A DNA stretch of 64,000 bases from Polaromonas sp. (GTDB lineage Bacteria; Pseudomonadota; Gammaproteobacteria; Burkholderiales; Burkholderiaceae_C): positions 124,001 to 188,000 of the forward strand of contig NZ_JAQSDL010000076.1 in assembly GCF_029945895.1 (NCBI RefSeq), given 5' to 3'. Positions 18,147 through 26,801 of the stretch are shown one piece after another. The notes under the pieces are model-generated. The model was not told the DNA's origin. It worked only from the letters and a program-made list of their open reading frames with translations, and did not search any database. Position 1 is the first letter of the stretch. Every line of letters starts with the position of its first letter. Both the position numbers and the translations under genes were made by a program.

Positions 18147-18740
18147 CTAGGTTTTCATTTCCTTTTCCAGCGCCAGGCGGAACGCTTCGAGCTTGGCGTG
18201 GTAGTCGGCGGCTTCGCCGTAGGCCAGGAACCGCTCGTAGCGCGCGTGGGAACTGAACAGCTGGCGCGCGTGTTTGATGGGGCAGAAATACTGCTCGGTG
18301 CGTGCCACGATTTCGGCCGCGTAGGCGATCAGCCCGTTGGCATAGGAGCAGTAGGTGCAGTGAAAACGCTCGAAGGCGTTGAGGTAGGCCAGGTGCTGGC
18401 GATCCAGGGCGATGTAGTCGGCACGCCTTACCTTGGCAATCCTGTAGATGGGAAAGCAGCTGGCCTGGTACAGGGTGACGCAGAGATCCAGCAGCACCAG
18501 CGGAACAATCAGGCTGTAGATGATGGGCCCGGTCAGGAAGTTCTGCGGGCGGTCCGTCACGATCCAGCGCCACAGGCTGCGTTTGAGTTTGCGGTGGGTT
18601 TCGCGGATCGAGCCCTCGAATTCCACCCGTTTGCCCTTGAACTGGTAGAACAGCTGAGTCTCCTGTTCCCGCAGTGCGGCGCGCAGCTCGTCTTCCAGCG
18701 TGGTGATCTGACCGAGCAGCTCTTTGATTTTGGGATTCAC
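18147..18740 (-). CDS. Hypothetical protein with central hydrophobic region
   Basis: 197 aa from the GTG at 18740 (VNPKIKELLGQ), which follows a GGAAAA sequence; an ATG start 30 bp upstream is possible. The N-terminus is a heptad-like helix (ITTLEDELRAALREQE). There is a hydrophobic stretch in the middle (FLTGPIIYSLIVPLVLLDLCVTLYQ, positions ~70-95), and conserved-looking HCTYCSYANGLIAY and EQYFCPIKHAR with three cysteines. Convergent with usp. I believe it to be a conserved betaproteobacterial protein of unknown function. Confidence 0.75.
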   Translation of the reverse strand: MNPKIKELLGQITTLEDELRAALREQETQLFYQFKGKRVEFEGSIRETHRKLKRSLWRWIVTDRPQNFLTGPIIYSLIVPLVLLDLCVTLYQASCFPIYRIAKVRRADYIALDRQHLAYLNAFERFHCTYCSYANGLIAYAAEIVARTEQYFCPIKHARQLFSSHARYERFLAYGEAADYHAKLEAFRLALEKEMKT

Positions 18741-18928
18741 GGTTTTTTCCAGTAGGGGTGCGGGGCGCAAGGTGATGGCGAGCCATTATTGATGTTTTTT
18801 CCGGGCGCAAGGCCGTCGCGGCATGCGCCTGCTGCTTGTCCTCACGCCGCGCAATGTCAAACAGGGTTCGCATAATGGTTGAGCCCCTTTATGGGTCCCG
18901 CCAGTCTGACCATTTTCAGGAGAACTCC

Positions 18929-19477
18929 ATGGCTCAATACCGCATCGCCGTTGTCGTCGGCAGCATCCGCAAGGATTCATTCAACAAAAAGCTCGCGCTG
19001 GCGCTTGAAAAACTGTTCCCGGCAGACTTCAGCTTTACCCATGTGCGCATCGACGACCTGCCACCCTACAACCAGGATGACGACGGCAATCCCTCGGCGC
19101 AGGTGACGCGCCTGAAGGGCGAGATCACGGCGGCCCAGGGCTTGCTGTTTTTCACGCCCGAATACAACCGTTCGATTCCCGGCGTCCTGAAAAACGCGAT
19201 TGACCATGCCTCCCGCCCTTACGGCAAAAGCGTGTGGAACGGCAAGCCTGCGGGTGTGCTGGGCGCTTCCGTCGGTCCCATCGGCACGGCGCTGGCGCAG
19301 CAGCACCTGCGCAACATCCTGGCCTACCTGAACGTGCCCACGCTGGGCCAGCCCGAGGCCTTCATCCACAACAAGGAAGGGCTGTACGACGCGGCCGGGA
19401 ACATCGGCGAGGCCAGCCTGGCGTTTTTGCAGGGCTGGGTCAACGCCTATGTGGACTGGGTGAAAAAGCACGCCTGA
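18929..19477 (+). CDS. NAD(P)H-dependent FMN reductase
   Basis: 182 aa from MAQYRIAVVVGSIRKDSFNK with CAGGAGA in front of the ATG; upstream in-frame starts are poorly supported. Flavodoxin-like fold: phosphate-binding GSIRKDSFNKKL, FFTPEYNRSIPGVLKNAIDH as the flavin-ring site, and GASVGPIGTALAQQHLR. Typical of YieF/ChrR-type quinone or chromate reductases. Ends at a strong hairpin terminator shared with convergent azoR. Confidence 0.9.
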   Translation: MAQYRIAVVVGSIRKDSFNKKLALALEKLFPADFSFTHVRIDDLPPYNQDDDGNPSAQVTRLKGEITAAQGLLFFTPEYNRSIPGVLKNAIDHASRPYGKSVWNGKPAGVLGASVGPIGTALAQQHLRNILAYLNVPTLGQPEAFIHNKEGLYDAAGNIGEASLAFLQGWVNAYVDWVKKHA

Positions 19478-19496
19478 GCTTCTGTCCCGCGCAAAG

Positions 19497-19523
19497 AAAA
19501 AAGCCCGCAGTGCGGGCTTTTTT
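19497..19523. terminator. Bidirectional rho-independent terminator
   Basis: Perfect 12-bp stem (A6-GCCCGC / GCGGGC-T6) with a 3-nt loop between the convergent FMN reductase and azoR genes. The U-run exists on both strands. Confidence 0.92.
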
Positions 19524-19552
19524 CATGGGGGCAGCTCTCAGGCCTGCCGGGT

Positions 19553-20200
19553 TCAGGCGGCGAGGGCGGCCTGCGCTTCGTTGGCGGCGTTGGCCTGCGT
19601 CGCAATGTCAGCGGTGGCAGCGGCCAGGGCAGCGGCTTTGGCCGCGTCACCCATGGCCAGGCCTTCGGCGCGCACAAAACGCACGTCCGTGATGCCGAAG
19701 AAGCCGAACACGGTCTTCAGGTAGCTTTCCTGGTGCTCCATCGCATTGCCGGCGTCGCTGGTCGAATAGACACCGCCGCGGGCAGACGCCACGATCACGG
19801 TCTTGCCGCCGGCCAGGCCGACCGGGCCCTTGTCGGTGTAGGTGAAAGTGCGGCCGACCTGGGCGATGCGGTCAATCCAGGCCTTGAGCTGGCTGGGGAT
19901 GGAGAAGTTGTACAGCGGTGCGCCCACCACAATCACGTCGGCGGCGAGAAACTGGGACACCAGCGCTTCGGAGACCGCGTTTTCGCGCTTTTGCGCGTCG
20001 CTCAGGTCGCTGCCGGCGGGCATGCGAAAACCCAGGGACTCGGCCGACAGGTGGCTGGGGGTGTCCACGGCCAGGTCGAGGTAGCTGACGTCGGTGGCCG
20101 GGTGGCCGGCGCGCCAGGAGTCGACGATCTGGGCGGTCAATTGGCGCGACACGGAGTTGCCGCCGAGGATGCTGGAGTCGATGTGCAGAAGCTTGGTCAT
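19553..20200 (-). CDS. azoR: FMN-dependent NADH-azoreductase
   Basis: 215 aa flavodoxin-like quinone/azo reductase. Starts [21 protein letters not shown] (the phosphate loop), has [18 protein letters not shown] around the FMN ring, [19 protein letters not shown], and [18 protein letters not shown], all characteristic of AzoR. The C-terminus is an Ala-rich tail. It is divergent from a LysR gene 179 bp away, which likely controls it in response to quinones or electrophiles. Confidence 0.93.
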   Translation of the reverse strand: MTKLLHIDSSILGGNSVSRQLTAQIVDSWRAGHPATDVSYLDLAVDTPSHLSAESLGFRMPAGSDLSDAQKRENAVSEALVSQFLAADVIVVGAPLYNFSIPSQLKAWIDRIAQVGRTFTYTDKGPVGLAGGKTVIVASARGGVYSTSDAGNAMEHQESYLKTVFGFFGITDVRFVRAEGLAMGDAAKAAALAAATADIATQANAANEAQAALAA

Positions 20201-20379
20201 GAAGGGTTCCTTGAAGGTGTGAATCGGGGATGGATCGGTTGTTGGCCGTATTCACCATGAATCGCAGCCATGAATAGATTGTGTGGGTGGATCCATTCAT
20301 TGATAAGATGGCAAAAATGCGATACATCGTCCTACCAGCAGGACAATAAACACACGAAACAACAACTTGGGAGCCGCCC
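20201..20379. promoter_or_regulatory. azoR/lysR divergent control region
   Basis: AT-rich 179 bp between the two start codons. Inverted repeats ATTCA-cca-TGAAT (20250-20262) and ATGAAT-N19-ATTCAT (20270-20300) are good candidate LysR operators. TGATAAGAT (20301-20309) may be a -10 region. Confidence 0.55.
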
Positions 20380-21288
20380 ATGCAGGACCTGAACGACATG
20401 CTGTATTTCGCCGAAGTGGCCGAGCGCGGCGGCTTTGCGGCGGCGGGCCGGGCGCTGGGCCTGCCCAAGTCGCGGCTATCGCGCCGGGTGGCCGAACTGG
20501 AGGCGCGGCTTGGCGTGCGGCTGCTGCAGCGCACCACCCGCAAGCTCTCGCTGACCGACGCGGGCGAGCTCTACCTGCGCCACTGTGTGGCCATGCGCGA
20601 CGAGGCCCTGGCCGCCGGCGAGGCCGTGGCGCAGATGCAAAGCGAGCCGCGCGGGACGCTGCGCATCAGTTGCCCGGTGACCCTGGCGCAGGGCACGCTG
20701 GGCTACCTGATTCCGCAGTACCTGGCCCAGCACCCGCATGTGAAGCTGGACATGCGGGTGACCAACCGGGTGGTGGACTTGGTGGAAGAGGGCATGGATG
20801 TGGCGCTGCGGGTGCGGCCCACCCTGGACGACAGCGGCAGCCTGGTCGTCAAGCAGCTGGGCGCCTCCTGCAGCTACCTGCTGGCCAGTCCGGAACTGCT
20901 CAGGCGGCAGGGTGCGCCCGCCACGCCCGATGACCTGAAAAACCTCGACACGGTGGCCATGTCGGCCACCGAGGGGCGCAGCGCCTGGGAACTGCTGGGC
21001 CCGCAGGGGCAGGAGTTTGTGTTGCAGCACCAGCCGCGTTATGTGGCCGACGACCTGCAGACCCTCAAGCTGGCCGTGCTGGCCGGCACCGGCATGAGTT
21101 TTTTGCCGGAGATGCTGTGCACGGCAGAACTGCAGGCCAGGCTGCTGGTGCCGGTGCTGCCCGGCTGGGCATTGCGGCCGGGCATGGTGCATGCCGTGTT
21201 TCCCTCCCGCCGGGGCCAGGTGCCGGCGGTGCGCAGTTTTCTGGATTTTCTGGGTGACCACCTGAAGTCCGATGTGCTGGCCTTGTAA
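20380..21288 (+). CDS. LysR-family transcriptional regulator
   Basis: 302 aa. Helix-turn-helix GGFAAAGRALGLPKSRLSRRVAELE (~residues 14-38), then an inducer-binding domain starting GTLRISCPVTLAQGTLGYL. Divergent from azoR, its probable target. No specific effector can be read. An R1 repeat begins 8 bp after its stop. Confidence 0.9.
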   Translation: MQDLNDMLYFAEVAERGGFAAAGRALGLPKSRLSRRVAELEARLGVRLLQRTTRKLSLTDAGELYLRHCVAMRDEALAAGEAVAQMQSEPRGTLRISCPVTLAQGTLGYLIPQYLAQHPHVKLDMRVTNRVVDLVEEGMDVALRVRPTLDDSGSLVVKQLGASCSYLLASPELLRRQGAPATPDDLKNLDTVAMSATEGRSAWELLGPQGQEFVLQHQPRYVADDLQTLKLAVLAGTGMSFLPEMLCTAELQARLLVPVLPGWALRPGMVHAVFPSRRGQVPAVRSFLDFLGDHLKSDVLAL

Positions 21289-21296
21289 GTCGCTCG

Positions 21297-21354
21297 TTTT
21301 TTGATAGCGGCTTGCGCAGGTGGGATAAGGGCCAAGGCCCTATTTTGCTTTCAA
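21297..21354 (+). repeat. R1 dispersed repeat, copy 5
   Basis: Forward copy: TTTTTGATAGCGGCTTGCGC, then AAGGGCCAAGGCCC and TATTTTGCTTTCAA, just after the lysR stop. Confidence 0.8.
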
Positions 21355-21412
21355 CGTTCCAAGACAGACAGGCTCCTGGCGCAAAGCGCGAGCAGCCTCA
21401 AACCGGGTTAGT

Positions 21413-21447
21413 TATATCGTTATGCCATATAAATTTAAAACGATATA
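21413..21447. promoter_or_regulatory. Inverted-repeat operator of the sulfate uptake operon
   Basis: Perfect 9-bp arms TATATCGTT (21413-21421) and AACGATATA (21439-21447) with a 17-bp AT-rich spacer. They lie 66 bp before the leader ORF of the hydrolase-sbp-cysTWA operon, in the only strongly AT-rich stretch nearby. A CysB-type site is the natural guess given cysB at 49-50 kb; unverified. Confidence 0.6.
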
Positions 21448-21512
21448 TTCTTTTGAGTTTTAAAGACGACTCCCCACAATGCATTTTTGAATACAAATGC
21501 ACAGGAGTCCTC

Positions 21513-21554
21513 ATGGCAACACCCCAACCCGCCGACACTTCGTTTGTCCCCTGA
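21513..21554 (+). CDS. Possible 13-residue leader peptide
   Basis: MATPQPADTSFVP followed by TGA, with a good ribosome-binding site (CAGGAG, 6 bp before the ATG). The stop is 4 bp before the TTG start of the hydrolase gene, so it could couple translation. No cysteine or methionine run points to classical attenuation. It may also be the real ribosome landing site for the hydrolase gene. Confidence 0.45.
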   Translation: MATPQPADTSFVP

Positions 21555-21557
21555 CGA

Positions 21558-22163
21558 TTGGGCAGGCCAGTGCGCTTCATCATCGTTCCCGGCTGGCGCG
21601 ACTCCGGCCCCGGCCACTGGCAAAGCCTGTGGGCCGGGCGCATGGATAACGCCGTGCGTGTGCAGCAGGACGACTGGATCACACCCAGCCGCCAGGCGTG
21701 GGTGGCCTCGATGGCCCGCACCATCCTGCTGCAAACCGAACCGGTCGTCATCGTGGCGCACAGCCTGGGCTGCATTGCCACCACGCACCTGCCGGCCGAT
21801 GCGGCAGCACGCATTCACGGCGCCTTGCTGGTGGCCCCGGCCGACCCGGAGCGCCGCTCCATCCTGAGCGACTTCGCGCCCGTGCCCGCCCGCAAGCTGC
21901 CTTACCGCAGCGTGCTGGTGGCCAGCAGCAACGACCCGTACTGCCCGGTGCGCCTGGCGGGCGCCTATGCGCGGGCCTGGGGCAGCGAGTTTGTGCGCAT
22001 CCAGAACGGCGGCCACATCAACGTTGAATCGGGCCACGGCGAATGGCCGCTGGGCGCGGCCCTGCTGCAGTCGCTGGCCGGTGACGTGGATGTCGCCACC
22101 CGCCTTCATTCCTCTCACCTTTCTTCTTCTTCTTTTTCATTTTCTTCTCTGGAAACTGTATGA
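21558..22163 (+). CDS. RBBP9/YdeN-family alpha/beta serine hydrolase
   Basis: 201 aa from TTG 21558 (or GTG 21570, VRFIIVPGWRDSGPGHW). Catalytic features: oxyanion VPGWRDSGPGHWQ, nucleophile in IVAHSLGC, aspartate in SSNDPYC and histidine in GGHINVESG. The family (COG3545) acts on small esters or peptides; substrate unknown. Its stop overlaps the sbp start by 4 bp (ATGA), so it is part of the sulfate transport operon. The last ~17 residues are a serine-rich tail from a pyrimidine tract (22110-22150) and look like a recent extension. Confidence 0.85.
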   Translation: MGRPVRFIIVPGWRDSGPGHWQSLWAGRMDNAVRVQQDDWITPSRQAWVASMARTILLQTEPVVIVAHSLGCIATTHLPADAAARIHGALLVAPADPERRSILSDFAPVPARKLPYRSVLVASSNDPYCPVRLAGAYARAWGSEFVRIQNGGHINVESGHGEWPLGAALLQSLAGDVDVATRLHSSHLSSSSFSFSSLETV

Positions 22164-23158
22164 CCACGCAACGCAGACTCAAACTCCTCCTGGCTTCCCT
22201 CGCCCTGGCCACCGGCGGCCTGGCTTCGGCCCAGACCCTGCTCAACGGCTCCTATGACGTGGCGCGCGAGTTCTACAAGGACTACAACGCGGCCTTCATC
22301 GCCCACTACAAGAAAACCACCGGCAAGGACGTCAAGATCGACCAGTCGCACGCCGGCTCCAGCGCCGTGGCGCGTTCGGTGGCCGACGGCCTGGACGCTG
22401 ACGTGGTGACCATGAACACCACGACCGACATCGAGTTTCTGGCCGACAAGGGCCTGGTCGCCAAGGACTGGACGAAACGCTTCCCCAACGACGCCTCGCC
22501 CACCACCTCCACCATGGTGTTCCTGGTGCGCAAAGGCAACCCCAAAGGCATCAAGGACTGGGCCGATCTCGTCAAGCCCGGCGTGCAGGTCATCGTGGTC
22601 AACCCCAAGACCGGCGGCAACGGCCGCATGGCCTACCTGGCGGCCTGGGGCTCGGTGCGCAAGAGCGGCGGCAGCGATGCCCAGGCCGCGGACTTTGTCG
22701 GCAAGCTCTACAAAAACGTGCCCATCCTGGCCAAGGGCGGCCGCGACGCCACTTCCATCTTCCTGCAGCGCAACACGGGTGACGTGCTGATCACGTTTGA
22801 ATCCGAGGTGCTGTCGGTGAACCGCGAGTTCGGCGAAGGCAAGGTTGATGCGGTGTATCCCTCGTCCAGCATCGTGGCCGAGAACCCGGTCGCCGTGGTC
22901 GAACGCACGGTCGCCAAAAAGGGCACGGGCGAACTGGCCAGGGCCTACCTGGCCTATCTGTATTCGGACGAAGGCCAGGAGATCGCCGCCAAACATGCGA
23001 TTCGCCCGCGTTCGGCGGCCGTGCTCAAGAAATATTCCAGTGTGTTCAAGCCAATCCAGCAATTCACGGTGAAGGACTACTTCGGCTCGCTCGGCGAAGC
23101 GCAGAAAGTCCATTTCAACGACGGCGGCCAGTTCGACAAGCTTTACATCGTCAAGTAA
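22160..23158 (+). CDS. sbp: Sulfate/thiosulfate-binding protein of the CysTWA transporter
   Basis: 332 aa. Signal peptide MTTQRRLKLLLASLALATGG with cleavage near LASAQ; the mature protein starts TLLNGSYDVAREFYKDYN. Sulfate contacts are expected in DQSHAGSSAVARSVADGLDADVV and NPKTGGNGRMAYLAAW. Periplasmic; hands sulfate to CysT/CysW. Coupled by ATGA to the hydrolase gene upstream; 107 bp (with an R2 repeat) separates it from cysT. Paralogue of the protein at 8119-9159. Confidence 0.94.
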   Translation: MTTQRRLKLLLASLALATGGLASAQTLLNGSYDVAREFYKDYNAAFIAHYKKTTGKDVKIDQSHAGSSAVARSVADGLDADVVTMNTTTDIEFLADKGLVAKDWTKRFPNDASPTTSTMVFLVRKGNPKGIKDWADLVKPGVQVIVVNPKTGGNGRMAYLAAWGSVRKSGGSDAQAADFVGKLYKNVPILAKGGRDATSIFLQRNTGDVLITFESEVLSVNREFGEGKVDAVYPSSSIVAENPVAVVERTVAKKGTGELARAYLAYLYSDEGQEIAAKHAIRPRSAAVLKKYSSVFKPIQQFTVKDYFGSLGEAQKVHFNDGGQFDKLYIVK

Positions 23159-23161
23159 CTG

Positions 23162-23231
23162 GCCCCCACGCTTTTCGCTTCGCGTAATGCGCTGCCCCCC
23201 GAGGGGGCTATTTTTCCTAGGGGCGGCCCGT
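23162..23231 (+). repeat. R2 dispersed repeat, copy 1
   Basis: GCCCCCACGCTTTTCGCTTC, then the palindromic core GCCCCCCGAGGGGGC and ending GGGGCGGCCC. Between sbp and cysT. Confidence 0.8.
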
Positions 23232-23265
23232 CGGAAAAATGCCATGCCTGAGTTGAACAAAAAAA

Positions 23266-24102
23266 ATGACAAAAAAATCTGCGAAAAAGGTGCTGCCGGG
23301 CTTCGGCCTGACGCTGGGCTACACGCTGTTCTACCTCAGCATCATCGTGCTGATCCCCTTGTCGGCGCTGCTGTTCAAGACCTTCTCGCTGAGCTGGGAG
23401 CAGTTCGTGACAGCGGTGACTTCCCCGCGCGTGATGGCGTCCTACCGCCTGACCTTTGGCGCCTCGCTGTTTGCTGCGCTGGTGAACCTGGTGTTCGGCC
23501 TGCTGCTGGCCTGGGTGCTGGTGCGCTACAAATTCCCCGGCAAAAAAATTGTCGATGCGCTGGTGGATCTGCCGTTTGCCCTGCCCACCGCGGTGGCTGG
23601 CATTTCGCTGACCGCCATCCTGGCCGGCAACGGCTGGATCGGGCAATACCTGGAACCGCTGGGCATCAAGCTGGCCTTCACGCCGGCTGGCGTGGTGATC
23701 GCGCTGATCTTCATCGGCCTGCCGTTTGTGGTGCGCACGGTGCAGCCGGTGCTGGAAGATGCCGAGAAGGAACTGGAAGAGGCCGCGACCTCACTGGGTG
23801 CGACGCGCCTGCAGATTTTCACCAAGGTGATCCTGCCGCACATCACGCCGGCGTTGCTGACCGGGTTTGCCATGGCCTTTGCGCGCGCCATCGGTGAATA
23901 CGGCTCGGTGATTTTCATCGCCGGCAACATGCCCATGATTTCCGAGATCACGCCGCTGATCATCATCGGCAAGCTCGAGCAGTACGACTACGCCGGCGCC
24001 ACCGCCGTGGCCGTGGTGATGCTGGTGATTTCCTTTGCGCTGCTGCTGGTCATCAACGGCCTGCAGGCCTGGCAGCGCCGCAACGCGGGAGCACCGGCAT
24101 GA
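23266..24102 (+). CDS. cysT: Sulfate ABC transporter permease CysT (CysU)
   Basis: 278 aa inner-membrane permease with about six transmembrane helices. The coupling (EAA) motif is at [21 protein letters not shown], the contact site for Cys[17 protein letters not shown] and [14 protein letters not shown] are typical for CysT. The ATG follows an A-rich run with no strong Shine-Dalgarno. Its stop overlaps the cysW start (ATGA). Confidence 0.94.
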   Translation: MTKKSAKKVLPGFGLTLGYTLFYLSIIVLIPLSALLFKTFSLSWEQFVTAVTSPRVMASYRLTFGASLFAALVNLVFGLLLAWVLVRYKFPGKKIVDALVDLPFALPTAVAGISLTAILAGNGWIGQYLEPLGIKLAFTPAGVVIALIFIGLPFVVRTVQPVLEDAEKELEEAATSLGATRLQIFTKVILPHITPALLTGFAMAFARAIGEYGSVIFIAGNMPMISEITPLIIIGKLEQYDYAGATAVAVVMLVISFALLLVINGLQAWQRRNAGAPA

Positions 24103-25079
24103 CTGATAGAGCCCCCATGCTCGGCCCTGGCGTGTCCTCGCTGCCCCCCGAGGGGGCTGTGCTTGCTCTGGGCGGCCCTTCGCGGCGCACGTCCCCTGTT
24201 CGGTCCGGTACCACCGAAGCGCCCTGGGTGCGCTACACCCTGATCACCATTGCACTGGGTTTTGTGCTGCTGTTTTTGGTGCTGCCGCTGGCGGCGGTGT
24301 TCACCGAAGCACTGCGCAAGGGTTTTGGCGCTTACCTCGCCGCGCTGAAAGAGCCCGACGCCTGGGCAGCCATCGAACTCACCTTGATTGCCGCGGCGAT
24401 TGCCGTGCCCCTGAACCTGGTGTTCGGTGTCTCGGCCGCCTGGGCGATTGCCAAGTACGAGTTTCGCGGCAAGTCCTTTCTCACCACGCTGGTGGACCTG
24501 CCGTTTTCGGTCTCGCCCGTGGTGGCCGGCCTGATGTATGTGCTGGTCTTCGGCGCGCAGGGCTGGTTCGGCCCCTGGCTCGCGGCCAACGACATCAAGA
24601 TCATTTTTGCGGTGCCCGGCATTGTGCTGGCCACGGTGTTCGTGACCTTTCCCTTCATCGCACGCGAGCTGATCCCGCTGATGCAGGCGCAGGGCAGCGA
24701 CGAAGAGCAGGCCGCCATCGTGCTGGGCGCCACCGGCTGGCAGACCTTCCGGCATGTGACCCTGCCCAACATCAAGTGGGGCCTGCTGTACGGCGTGATT
24801 TTGACGAACGCCCGCGCCATGGGCGAGTTCGGCGCGGTGTCGGTGGTGTCCGGCCACATCCGCGGGCAGACCAACACCTTGCCGCTGCACGTGGAGATTC
24901 TCTACAACGAGTACCAGTCGGTGGCCGCCTTTGCGGTGGCTTCGCTGCTTGCGCTGCTGGCCCTGGTCACCTTGCTGATCAAGTCGGTGGCCGAGTGGCG
25001 CGCCGGGCAGGAAGAAAAAACTGCCGCGGCTTTGCCGCCCGAGAGGCCGCCGGCCACCATCACCGCCGGTGCGACCTGA
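24099..25079 (+). CDS. cysW: Sulfate ABC transporter permease CysW with repeat-encoded N-terminus
   Basis: 326 aa, second permease subunit; EAA loop at [39 protein letters not shown] near the C-terminus. The start overlaps the cysT stop by 4 bp. Residues ~5-29 ([20 protein letters not shown] and on) are translated from an R2 repeat and are not part of the normal CysW fold, which begins around [13 protein letters not shown]. The extra segment should sit in the cytoplasm before helix 1. Later in-frame starts are not well supported, so the repeat is probably translated. Confidence 0.93.
   Translation: MTDRAPMLGPGVSSLPPEGAVLALGGPSRRTSPVRSGTTEAPWVRYTLITIALGFVLLFLVLPLAAVFTEALRKGFGAYLAALKEPDAWAAIELTLIAAAIAVPLNLVFGVSAAWAIAKYEFRGKSFLTTLVDLPFSVSPVVAGLMYVLVFGAQGWFGPWLAANDIKIIFAVPGIVLATVFVTFPFIARELIPLMQAQGSDEEQAAIVLGATGWQTFRHVTLPNIKWGLLYGVILTNARAMGEFGAVSVVSGHIRGQTNTLPLHVEILYNEYQSVAAFAVASLLALLALVTLLIKSVAEWRAGQEEKTAAALPPERPPATITAGAT
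24110..24182 (+). repeat. R2 dispersed repeat, copy 2, inside cysW
   Basis: GCCCCCATGCTCGGCC..., core GCCCCCCGAGGGGGC, ending CTGGGCGGCCCTT. In frame within the first 29 codons of cysW; same orientation as the copy 0.9 kb upstream. Confidence 0.82.
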
Positions 25080-25100
25080 ACACAAGAAACGGAATCCATC

Positions 25101-26186
25101 ATGAGTATTGAAATCCGCAACATCAGCAAACACTTCGGCAACTTCCAGGCGCTCGGCGACGTGAGCCTGGACATCGCCTCGGGCGAACTGGTCGCCTTGC
25201 TCGGCCCTTCGGGCTGCGGCAAGACCACCTTGCTGCGCATCATTGCTGGCCTCGAAACGGCTGACCAGGGCAGCATTTTGTTCAGCGGCGAAGACACGAC
25301 CGATGTGCATGTGCGCGAGCGTCAGGTCGGGTTTGTGTTCCAGCATTACGCGCTGTTCCGCCACATGACGGTGTTCGAAAACGTCGCCTTCGGCCTGCGT
25401 GTCAAGCCGCGTGGCCTGCGCCCCAGCGACGTCGACATCAAGAGGAAGGTGCACGACCTGCTGGGCCTGGTGCAGCTCGACTGGCTGGCCGATCGTTTCC
25501 CGTCGCAGCTCTCGGGTGGGCAGCGCCAGCGGATTGCGCTGGCACGCGCACTGGCGGTTGAACCCAAGGTACTTCTGCTCGACGAACCTTTCGGCGCGCT
25601 CGACGCCAAGGTGAGAAAAGAGTTGCGGCGCTGGCTGCGCCGCCTGCACGACGACCTGCATGTCACCAGCATTTTTGTGACGCACGACCAGGAGGAAGCG
25701 CTCGAAGTCGCCGACCGCGTGGTGCTGATGAACCAGGGCAAGGTCGAGCAGATCGGCTCGCCGCAGCAGGTCTGGGACCACCCGGCCAGTCCCTTTGTGT
25801 ACGGCTTTCTCGGTGACGTCAACCTTTTCCACGGCCGTGCGCACGAAGGCAAGATCCAGCTCGAAGGCATGCGCCTGGAGGCGCCCGAACACAGCGGCGC
25901 GCAAAACGCGAAAGCTTTCGCCTATGTGCGTCCGCACGACTTCGATGTGCAGCGTTATTCGCCAGGCGCCAAAGGCATTGCGGCCCAATTGAGCCGCGCA
26001 ATTGTCATCGGGCCGATTGCCCGGCTGGAACTGACACCGTCTGAAGACAGCGGTCAGGCCGACCCGCTGATCGAAGTGCAGATGCCCTCGCAGCAATACC
26101 GCGACATGGGTCTGCACGAAGGAGAACTGCTGGTGGTAACACCGCGTAACGCGCGGGTGTTTGTGGATGCGGGGGAGGGGATTTGA
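25101..26186 (+). CDS. cysA: Sulfate/thiosulfate import ATP-binding protein CysA
   Basis: 361 aa ATPase. Walker A GPSGCGKT (35-42), Q-loop Q81, signature LSGGQ (137-141), Walker B LLLDEP (158-163), and a switch histidine in FVTHDQEE. After ~residue 240 a C-terminal regulatory domain ([16 protein letters not shown]...YVRPHDFDV) typical for CysA. Energises CysT/CysW. 21 bp after cysW; last gene of the operon. No clear hairpin terminator follows. Confidence 0.95.
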   Translation: MSIEIRNISKHFGNFQALGDVSLDIASGELVALLGPSGCGKTTLLRIIAGLETADQGSILFSGEDTTDVHVRERQVGFVFQHYALFRHMTVFENVAFGLRVKPRGLRPSDVDIKRKVHDLLGLVQLDWLADRFPSQLSGGQRQRIALARALAVEPKVLLLDEPFGALDAKVRKELRRWLRRLHDDLHVTSIFVTHDQEEALEVADRVVLMNQGKVEQIGSPQQVWDHPASPFVYGFLGDVNLFHGRAHEGKIQLEGMRLEAPEHSGAQNAKAFAYVRPHDFDVQRYSPGAKGIAAQLSRAIVIGPIARLELTPSEDSGQADPLIEVQMPSQQYRDMGLHEGELLVVTPRNARVFVDAGEGI

Positions 26187-26367
26187 ACCTGACGAATAAA
26201 AAGAGACTCTGCTCACACGGACGTAGGACGCTACCTTACAAAACCGGCCAGTGATCCGCAGGGAAAATTTATTCAAAGCTGCTGCTTCGGGCCTTGAGCC
26301 GCCCTTTGTGAAGCGAGCTTTTGATATTTCAGTTCAATCACTTTTAATCCATTTACCCGGGAGTCCC

Positions 26368-26640
26368 ATGTTGAAAAACACCCTTGCTTTTGCCCTCATT
26401 TCAGCCAGTGCCTTGGGCCTGAGCGCCTGCGACGTCAAAAAAACCCAGGAAGGCAACATCACTGTGCCTAAAGTTGAAATCACCAAAACCCAGGAGGGCG
26501 ACGTCACGCTGCCCAAGTACGACGTCAAGACCCCGGACATTACGGTGGGCACCACTGAAAAAACGGTTGCGGTCCCAACCGTCAAGGTGGAAGAGAAAAA
26601 AGTTGAAGTGCCCACCGTGACGGTGACGCCGGCCAAATAA
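26368..26640 (+). CDS. Small putative lipoprotein with KTQEG/VP repeats
   Basis: 90 aa. Signal peptide with lipobox LSAC (predicted lipidated Cys ~20). The mature part consists of repeating short blocks (KKTQEGNITVPKVEI / TKTQEGDVTLPKYDV and later VPTVKVEEKKVEVPTVTV), rich in Val/Lys/Thr, consistent with an extended or beta-rich periplasmic protein. Function not recognised. A strong terminator follows, so it is probably monocistronic. Confidence 0.78.
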   Translation: MLKNTLAFALISASALGLSACDVKKTQEGNITVPKVEITKTQEGDVTLPKYDVKTPDITVGTTEKTVAVPTVKVEEKKVEVPTVTVTPAK

Positions 26641-26662
26641 ATATCATTCCTGTGTCTTCAGG

Positions 26663-26697
26663 GTGCCGCGCGGAGTTTTCCGCCGCGGCACTTTTTA
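26663..26697 (+). terminator. Rho-independent terminator
   Basis: Stem GTGCCGCG-CGGA / TTCCG-CCGCGGCAC with a short loop followed by TTTTTATTT, 22 bp after the lipoprotein stop. Confidence 0.9.
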
Positions 26698-26801
26698 TTT
26701 CTGCACGCAACGCATGTCCCAAGGCAAGAGGCAGGGAACTTATCGCCGTCTAAACTCCCGAACCACCGACAATCCGCAGATTGAAGAAAAAAAGGACCGT
26801 G

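Noticed and set aside
23988..26276. Minus-strand open frame of 762 codons under cysT-cysW-cysA
   Set aside because: Shadow of three coding genes with all conserved ABC motifs on the plus strand.
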